DNA of 64,000 bases, taken from contig CM046879.1 of the NCBI GenBank assembly GCA_025667525.1, positions 384,113,039 through 384,177,038 on the forward strand, given 5' to 3'. The position numbers and the translations under genes are program-made. This document shows, in pieces, positions 56,391 to 64,000 of the stretch. Under the pieces are notes generated by a model, which saw only the letters and a program-made list of their open reading frames with translations, was not told the DNA's origin and made no database searches. Each line of letters opens with the position of its first letter. Position 1 is the first letter of the stretch. Source of the stretch: Glebionis coronaria (lineage: Eukaryota; Streptophyta; Magnoliopsida; Asterales; Asteraceae).

Positions 56391-58985
56391 TCGTTATAGA
56401 GAACGAAAGATTTTTAAAACTAAGGTTTTGAATAAAACTTTTCAAAATCTTTTAACTATAAACATTTTTCTAAAAATGTCTAAAAATCTTTTGACTATAA
56501 CGGTGCCGAAGAATTCCCGAGTTACCGACAAGGCCAAGACTGAGAAGTGTTATTTTAATATATATATAACTTGGATTATATATATATTTGATGTAATTTT
56601 ATTACATGATTGTTTGATGATTATTTTGATATTTATACGAGGTATTTATACGACGTAGATTGTCACAAGAAACCCTAACTCCCCTAGTAAATTAATCGAA
56701 GCTATTCTCGTAGGAATTCTAGCTATCCTAGATCTAAACCAAGTTGCGGATATTTATGATCCCAACAAATGGTTGATATTCGTAGACATGTAGATATTAG
56801 TTGATTGTGATATTGAAAAAGAATTGGCGAGATTAAATCTGATATCGATGTCATGACGATCTTTCCTTATAGAGTGGAGTTTGACAAAACGTTACCACCT
56901 AGGAAGATGTCATCTGATTCGTTGTCATCCAATTCTTAAATTTGAAATCGAAAGGGTGAATGTTGCACTTGAGGCTGTTATTGGAACCATTACCCAAAAG
57001 CCTCATGCCACTAATACCTTTCCGAGAAATCTAGTTGAATGATCATGTCATTTCATATTAATGACTCATTTGATAATTGTTGTTGTAAGAACTATAGGAT
57101 TGGAATTAAGTGTTGATAATATTGAGCTTTCATTGCCTTTACAAGGCCTAAGAATAAAGATGAAAGTATTGGAATATGAAGTAGGATATCGAATTGAGTT
57201 TAAGATGATTGAAACTTGAATAGAGTAAAACTTAACCCGTATGGAATATGAGATTGTTAAGAGGAAATTATTAAGTCATGTGATTGAATTATAAGGTTTT
57301 AATTGATTGTTAGTTTGTGTTAAGTGTTTTTCCTAGGCCATTGTCCACTAACGAGGATGCCCAGTGTCCAAGAAATAAATTGAAGAAATCTTCTTCTGTA
57401 TTGAGACCGATGGATCTTCTGGGACATGTGGAACACCTAATGACTCTTGTAGATTAGTATTCATTGTGGTATCTTTTAAAAATCCCTAACTTAACTGAGA
57501 CATCAGTTGGTAGGATGAGTTCTGAGAATTGTATGACATAGTGACACGTAATGTGTTACGGTACAATTTTGACTTGTTTGTGATTAATGAAAAAGACTAC
57601 CTTTGATTGCTAAATTCTACATGTATTGATGTTATCTATCTTTTATTGCTTCATCCTAATGTTCTCATTAGTGATGCAACCATTGAACAAGTACTCATCT
57701 TGATTTGAGTTACGTTGTGGATTATTCTCTTTGTATTCCTGAGTGCCATCGAAGTCATGAACCTCATGATTGTTTGGCTAAGTTCATTTCCTATTATATT
57801 GTAGTTAATTCTTGGTGAACAAGCTTTCATCACTCTTTTGCAGATCACTCATTGTTTTTATAAAATTAAAACGGTATCCTTTGAGAAAATTAAATTTTCA
57901 TCACTATAAGGATTATTCACAGTGAGATTTATAAGTGATTGTTATCGAAATGAAATTGTTTATAAAGTACCTTGGAAAACCTAAAATTGTTTTCATAGCA
58001 AAGAAAATCATTGTAAATTTATTTTGATTCTTATTTAAGAATTAAGCATGAAAATGTTTTAATATAAACATGATGATAAAATTTTGACGAACTGAGTATT
58101 GCATCGTTAATCTTGAAATTGTATATAGTTGCGCGCCTACATACAATTTAGAATGGACCATGCAAGACTGACTAGTAGTCACCATAAAACTAATGAATAA
58201 ACACTACATTTTCTTTGAGGATTGTGAAAGATTAAATTTTAATGAGATCTGCAAGAAGTGAAAAATAAGGACATAGTGTTAGGGACACCTACATATGTGC
58301 CTGTATCATCTATTCTTCTGAGTCGAATTTACTCATCTGTGGAAATTGTCTTATTTGACAATTGACAATTCTTTCTTGTCCAATTATCCCGTAGTGAGAT
58401 TCTTAGGAAAAGTATCTAATTACCGAGTGTTGATACCCGACTGGATGTATCGACATTCCTATCATTTCTTTTGACTTGATTTCATTTGAATGACCTGGGT
58501 AACGATCCGAGGAGCTTTCGAATGCGTACTCAAATTATGAAAACATGAGATATATTCATATTCGTTAAATGTTTTCATCCGTATCTGATTTGAAATTCTC
58601 TCGCATAGATTATGTGTGGACCTTGCTCTTTTAATAGTAGTTGTGTATCCTAATATCCCTGAAATTGTGAAGGATTATGAATTATTATTAGTCTTTTGAG
58701 AAGTTCACATCTTATCGACGGCAATGAAACTGGAAAGTTGATAGTGCCAGTAGAATGGATTGATTGATTATGACATGACGACATTGTCTTAATTGATGGG
58801 AACTCGAATAGAATTTCCCTAAATGATAAGATGTTGATTATCAAAAGTAACCTAAATAATTCTTGATGGATGACCATATCCTGCATTTAGACTTGGAATT
58901 ATAACGTGAATGGTTGTGAATTAGTCTTAGATATTATAATCTAGAAAGAACCTAATATGAATTTATTAAAAGATGTTTCCATTAT
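56391..58985 (+). pseudogene. Unreadable gag/protease region of the Tekay-like element
   Basis: Position and size fit gag and protease, but no conserved motif survives that I can read with confidence. The only frame over 100 codons (56350-56658) starts in the LTR and shows no domain. Classified by position alone. Confidence 0.4.
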
Positions 58986-59560
58986 CTGAAACTTTAGGAA
59001 GTATTGTTGGTGAATTAACTAGACTTTTGCCATTAAGGCAAGTTGAATTTGGTATTGATTATATTCTCGATGCTGCATTTGTGGCTTGTGCACTGTACGT
59101 CAGCACCATCTGAATTTAAGGAATTACCGTACAACTGAGAGAGTTGTCGGAGAAAGATTTTATTCTACCAAGCCTGTCATCATGAAGAGCTATGGTGATT
59201 ATCATTCCTTATATTTATAGATTACTGTGAACTGAGTAAATTGACAATCGAAAACGATATCCATAACTCGAAATGGAAGATTTGTTCGATCATTTACAAG
59301 GTTTTAACGTATGTTTTAAAGATTTGATCTACGGCATGGTTATTATCAACTTCGTTTCCGCGAAGAAGATTATTTATTCCAATCACTACATCCGTTATTT
59401 GTAATGAACATTATGAGTTTCACGTGATGTCGTTTGGATTGACTAATGCACATGTAGTATTCATAAATTTGGTGAATCTCGTGTGTAGGCTGTAATTTGA
59501 TAAATTCATGCTTGCGATCATTAAGGACTATTTGTTTGTTTATAAGTATAAAAAGGAGTT
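58986..59560 (+). pseudogene. Decayed RT of the Tekay-like element
   Basis: Multi-frame reading gives LPLRQVEFGIDYILDAAFVA and YVSAPSEFKEL (equivalent to PPxRQVEFxIDLxPGA and APSELKEL), then DLFDHLQGF (about 59280), FSKIDLRSGYHQLR-equivalent sequence as FKDLIYGMVII, and, in other frames, YEFHVMSFGLTNAHVVFINL (about 59408-59470), where the family has MPFGLTNAPxxFMDLM. The FIDD box cannot be recognised. About half the aligned residues are changed and the frame breaks repeatedly: an old pseudogene. Confidence 0.75.
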
Positions 59561-60859
59561 AGTAATTAATTATAGATTGCCCTGAACTGGCTGAACAATA
59601 AAAACCGGTACCCTAAATATTTAACATGTGATTAAGGACTTAATCCTTTATATGATTTAACCGTGTGATTAATAGATAATGGAAGCTATATTGACTTTTT
59701 CAAAGGTTAGAACCATTAACGCTTAGGGATTAAAAACTTAATCCTTTACATAAAATGACCGTTGGATTAATAATGGTAAGATGTATGCATATAGACTCTT
59801 CAAAAATTAAGAGCCCTTTTAAGACTTTGGATTTTACCAAAAAGAAATGGAAATATGTTTTGACAAATATTTTAATAAAGGATTTTTAAAGGGATTATTC
59901 CCTTATACACAAACCATTTAACTAAACTTCTGTTTAGGGGTAAATGTTTGTGTATACCTCAAGATAACTTAAGAAGGATTGAGGAAATCATTTAAACCAT
60001 AACTTGAACTTTGAAACGACAAATTTTGCTTTTCAACTAAGAAAACTTTGACCAAAGTATAAACAAAGGTTTTTCGAACATTTACGAATCTTATTAAATA
60101 TTTTCGATAAATCAACAAAAAATCTTGTTAATTAAACTCAAATTTATTTTTGAACATTTTATATAATTGGTCGAACTAAGAAATTTAAAATCTTTATGTT
60201 TACATTTCATAAAAATTGAATACTTAATATTTAATTAGTTATAATAATTATTATTTAAATAATTACAATAATTATCGACGCTTTAGACGTCAGATTGAGT
60301 AAAACGAATATAAATGATAGTTGAGAAGAAACTAAAACATAGAAGATATGAAGAAAGAATTTTGAATAAATACGGTTGTGATATTTATTTCATTAGGAAA
60401 GTGAACGTAATTACTAACACATAATATAGAAAGAATATTTGAGTGAATTGTGAACATGATAATTATATCATCATGAGAGGTGAATATAGATACCGACATA
60501 TCATATAGAAAGTATAAAGATTCAATTAAGATATATTTCTTAATAATGAAGGTGCAATATAAATTGCCGAACGATATAAAAATAAACAGTTTGTAAAAAG
60601 GATAATATAGATAATAAGAGTGGTTCGCGGCTAATATGAACAATTAGAATTAAGAAGCCGATGGCGTTAAATGTATAAAAGACCACTTATGGTTGCCTAA
60701 ATATGAAGGATTTTGAGATATAGTTAGGTTGGAAATTGTAAGTATATGTATTCTATTTATGTCATTTATGACTAAATGTATCATTATCAGAAGAAGATGT
60801 ACTGATGGCAATTATGAAGGCAGACATCGCCTCATACATTAATAAACGTCTAGCTATTG
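59561..60859 (+). other. Non-coding interval between RT and integrase remnants
   Basis: Very AT-rich. Contains two imperfect direct repeats of about 100 bp (59623-59720 and 59729-59830, both with ACTTAATCCTTTA and ACCGT.GATTAAT), followed by a second copy of the polypurine-tract word (59930-59946). Where RNase H should be, I can read no motif. Part may be a foreign insertion. Confidence 0.5.
59930..59946 (+). promoter_or_regulatory. Internal copy of the polypurine-tract word
   Basis: CTGTTTAGGGGTAAATG, 17 bases identical to 61936-61952 beside the 3' LTR, roughly in the second half of the interior. Confidence 0.45.
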
Positions 60860-61120
60860 CAAAGGTCATCATCTGAATTTGATTCGATTTGGGTCATCGT
60901 CGACAGACTGACCAAATCTGCTAATATCATTCCCGTCAATGATGAATGCAAAAGAGTTATGTAAACATAGTGTGCCTGTATCGAACATCTATATCAAGAT
61001 CCTCGCTTCGCAACAAATTTCTAGAGATTTGCTCAGAAGTCATTGAGAACGAACCTTGATGAGAGTACTATGTACCACCCCAATCGAAGGGACGAGGTAA
61101 AGCAACGATACAAAGTAATA
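60860..61120 (+). pseudogene. Decayed integrase of the Tekay-like element
   Basis: SEFDSIWVIVDRLTKSANII (about 60870-60940) matches the WDSIWVVVDRLTKSAHF motif around the first catalytic Asp. Further on, CKHSVPVSNIY (about 60970) matches the HGVPxSIVSDRD region with the catalytic Asp lost, and MYHPNRRDEVKQRYK (about 61070-61120) matches the YHPQTDGQSERT motif carrying the catalytic Glu. Broken by shifts. Confidence 0.75.
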
Positions 61121-61935
61121 TAAGTGCTGTTTTATGTTTGAATGATTGACCTTTGGTAATAGACCGTATAATCGTTTTCCTTTGGAGGGATTATCATTGA
61201 TAATCATCGTATTAGGATCGAGATCGAATCTTGTTAGGATCTGAATCTTAGAGCATCTGTAAGCAGGAGTTGAGATGAAGACATCCGACATACACCCATT
61301 GTGAGTTGGACATGTCTTTTAGGTTTAAGGTTTCCTGTGATGGCGAACCTAACCTTACAAAATACCCGACCCGCGAGATCTGAAATGATTGTTGAAATTA
61401 GGATCTGATTATTGACTGCCGGTAGTAGGCAAGAAGTTATGTGAATATGAAATGTAGATCTTGAAGTGCCAAATGGGTAGCGAAGTTATGCCAAAATTTT
61501 TAACCTTGGTAAAATGAATTCATGATCTGACAAATCATGGGATATAAGTCCCCGTTGTATGGGACCATCGAGATGGTATAAAAGATTGGTTTGAAAGGCA
61601 TATAAGCTGGATCTACCCTAGGACTTCAAAGACTGCGTGAATTATGTTTTGTATATCGAACTTGATGGAATATCTATCATGTGAGAATCTGATTATTCTT
61701 AGTAGAGCTTAGATCGGCGAAAAGTTGCATTCATCAGAAACCCGTGAACATCATGGATAGAGAAAGTAAGTCAACATTAAGCCTGATCTTATTCCCGTAG
61801 TTATGTTTGATGAAACTCGCGTATTGTAATGAATTGCACTTGTGAGAAAAGACCAAATGTGGAGGAAATACCCACATGGCTTTAACTCTATAAGAAGCGA
61901 GTAGTAAGGTAAGATGATCTTTGAGGACAAAGATC
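61121..61935 (+). other. 3' internal region of the Tekay-like element
   Basis: Would hold the integrase end and chromodomain; no motif is readable. Confidence 0.4.
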
Positions 61936-61953
61936 CTGTTTAGGGGTAAATGC
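61936..61953 (+). promoter_or_regulatory. Polypurine tract of the Tekay-like element
   Basis: CTGTTTAGGGGTAAATGC directly before TGTGACAATCCG of the 3' LTR. Confidence 0.7.
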
Positions 61954-64000
61954 TGTGACAATCCGTCAATTTACGATTGATATTTTATTCTCAAATACTA
62001 TTTGAAAATATTATTTTAATGTTACAATATGAACTCACTTATTTTTGGGAAGAAATTTGGAATTACGTCTTGGAGTAGCATCGACTACGTCTAAACCGGA
62101 GGATTCTACGTTACGTGCTTACGTTTACATACACCGTCTTTGGTGACAGTCCGACATTTCAGAAAATAAATTTATCCGTAAATATTATTTTGGAGTTTTA
62201 AATTTGTGTTGGTTCATAAACTCACAAATTTACGAGAAGAGATTAGGACTTACGATTTTATTTTAACATCCTCTACGGCTAAACCGGAAACCTTAGGATT
62301 ACGTATTTACGTTTTCGAACTCCGTTTTTGACGAGACAATTTTTATTAGATTCGTTTTGTGTCGTTGATCCATAATTTATAAAAACGTTTTTCGTAAAAC
62401 GATCCGAGGGCACGCAAATCGAGGAAACTAGAATCGAGGAGTACCCGTAAATAATTGGGGATGAGACAAAATAACTTTTGCCCCACCCCCATATATGGGA
62501 CATCCCACCAAGCACCAACACACCAAATAGGTGTCAAACTTACAACACTTAGCTCACACTTGTTACATTTAGCTTAACCATGAAGCTAACTTGACACAAA
62601 ACCACAAACCACTTCACCACAAACCATTTCTTCACTTCCAACACATGCAAACCACTCTCTCATTCCCTTTCTCTCTCAAAAATTCGTCCATATTCAACCA
62701 CCACCATTAAACACCCTCATTTGATCAATTTAACCACAATATCATGTGTTATTCACACATATGTTGAAGAACCTTTGAAGATATGAAGATTTGAGGTGAT
62801 CTTAACCTATGAAAAGGAGTTTTCATGAGGTTAAAGGGCTGAATTCATGGAGGTGTTCATCTATCCAAAGTACCCAAGAAGTTTCCTTGCTAAAGTTGAA
62901 GATTTGATAACAAGAACTAAGTCTTGTTCATCAAAAACCTCATCTTTTCATCACTAATGGTGGTATAAAGATTGTTCTTCCTATCCTCTTTTATTTTTGA
63001 TCATGTAATCTTGTATTTCTTTCACTTATGTATATGTATATGATGATGAATGATGATTAAAAATGTTATGTGGGGATTTGTTGTTGATAATCATGGATAA
63101 AAAGATGAAAAACTATAAGTAAAAATGGGTAAATCTTGTTTAAATAATAGGCTGTATAAAAACAGTAAATAACCATATGGTAAACTGATAAAGTGATGAA
63201 GTAGAATCCATTTACAGTAAGCTATGGGTCTTGTACACATGTGAGAGTTGGCCATACAATGGAATCAAAATAATGAGTGAGATATGATCAAAACAAGTTT
63301 AGGGTATAAATCTGAAGTTACTGTTTTGGACGATTTTTAGAAAATATTTAGAAGATGATTCAACAGTAGCTATAGAAGAGTTAAATGTAGCACATATCAT
63401 GTAGTTTATGTGATAAAAATTTGAGCTTCTATCTCCATATAGAACTCAAGATATGGCAGTTTTGGTGAAGATGAAAATAAAAATCAGATTTTGGAAAATA
63501 AAGTATAATACTATTATATAAGCACTCAAAATTATATTGTATAAAATGTAAAGTTAAAACCCACTAACTCTTGGATTTTATTTATATAAATATGTACAAT
63601 GATAAATAAGTGGACATTTTATAAAAATGGTAACTTGTTATGTTTTATAAGTTATAAAAACTATAAACATGATTTTTACGACTTTTTCGGCTATTGCCGT
63701 AAAATTAACGTTTTTGTTAAATAAAACTTAGATGGTTGGACCCGTCTAATGAAAACTTTATAAAACTTATATACTGATATATAGACATGTATAACAAGTA
63801 AAAACCGATAAAAACCCGAACTATAGGACATACGGACATTAACGAGTTAAATAAACATATTGGACTAATAAATGGACTAAATAGGATAAAAACTTGTAAA
63901 AAGAACTTATTGGCCTTAACCCCTTTGGGCCCAACTTGAAGGTTTAAATACTGATAATATAAGTATGAAAAGGATTAATAAGAGTTAAAAAACTTATAAT
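61954..64000 (+). repeat. 3' LTR of the Tekay-like element (cut by window end)
   Basis: First 2,047 bp of about 3.47 kb. It aligns to 52909-54955 at an offset of 9045, with an 8-bp insertion near 62695. Confidence 0.9.

Larger units (their letters stand above)
52909..64000 (+). mobile_element. Tekay-like Gypsy element with young LTRs and dead interior
   Basis: 5' LTR 52909-56373, primer site 56377-56390, interior to 61935, polypurine tract 61936-61953, 3' LTR from 61954, cut by the window end. The LTRs differ by about 14 substitutions and one 8-bp indel over the 2,047 bp comparable by eye (about 0.7%). The interior keeps the order RT then integrase but is riddled with stops and shifts. Same family as 1-6567. 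Confidence 0.88.

Noticed and set aside
1..64000. Host protein-coding genes, tRNA or rRNA genes
   Set aside because: No frame outside the retrotransposons carries a recognisable domain or intron-exon pattern, and no cloverleaf or rRNA sequence was noticed; primer sites only resemble tRNA 3' ends.

Overview
This is repeat-rich nuclear DNA from a flowering plant. I see no host gene, tRNA, rRNA or microbial feature. Nearly everything is LTR retrotransposon, much of it nested. The Copia and Gypsy proteins resemble, from memory, polyproteins common in Asteraceae genomes, so a composite is my best guess; this is inference only.

Layout. (1) 1-6567: 5' part of a minus-strand Ty3/Gypsy element (Tekay/Del-like) with a 2.9 kb LTR and decayed gag and RT. 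(2) 6568-7310, 19381-19914 and 31110-31939: pieces of an older, unidentified sequence that received later insertions. (3) 7311-19380: a Ty1/Copia element, bounded by two sense LTRs and a 5-bp target duplication (taaat), whose interior is a giant inverted repeat: a truncated inverted LTR, an antisense 3' half with integrase, then a sense 3' half. (4) 19915-31104: a second degenerate minus-strand Gypsy element with target duplication aacat. One LTR carries a 1.6 kb insert flanked by 30-bp direct repeats. (5) 31940-52454: Athila-lineage element A (plus strand). Its 5' LTR is split by a related full-length element B (33464-46929, minus strand, duplication actta). A and B carry gag, protease and an extra acidic ORF, but no RT, RNase H or integrase is visible. 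(6) 52455-52908: start of a third, diverged LTR (element C) that interrupts the third ORF of A. (7) 52909-64000: a plus-strand Tekay-like element inserted in C, with near-identical LTRs around a thoroughly decayed interior.

Most interesting: the palindromic Copia unit, which could make a long hairpin RNA; the RT-less gag-protease-ORF3 family with a correctly phased -1 slippery heptamer in two copies; and a recently inserted Tekay element that was apparently already dead when it moved. The genes do not form a host pathway. What links them is parasitism between elements: copies with intact cis signals but no working enzymes must use enzymes supplied elsewhere.

All identities and divergences are by-eye estimates; no alignments or searches were run.
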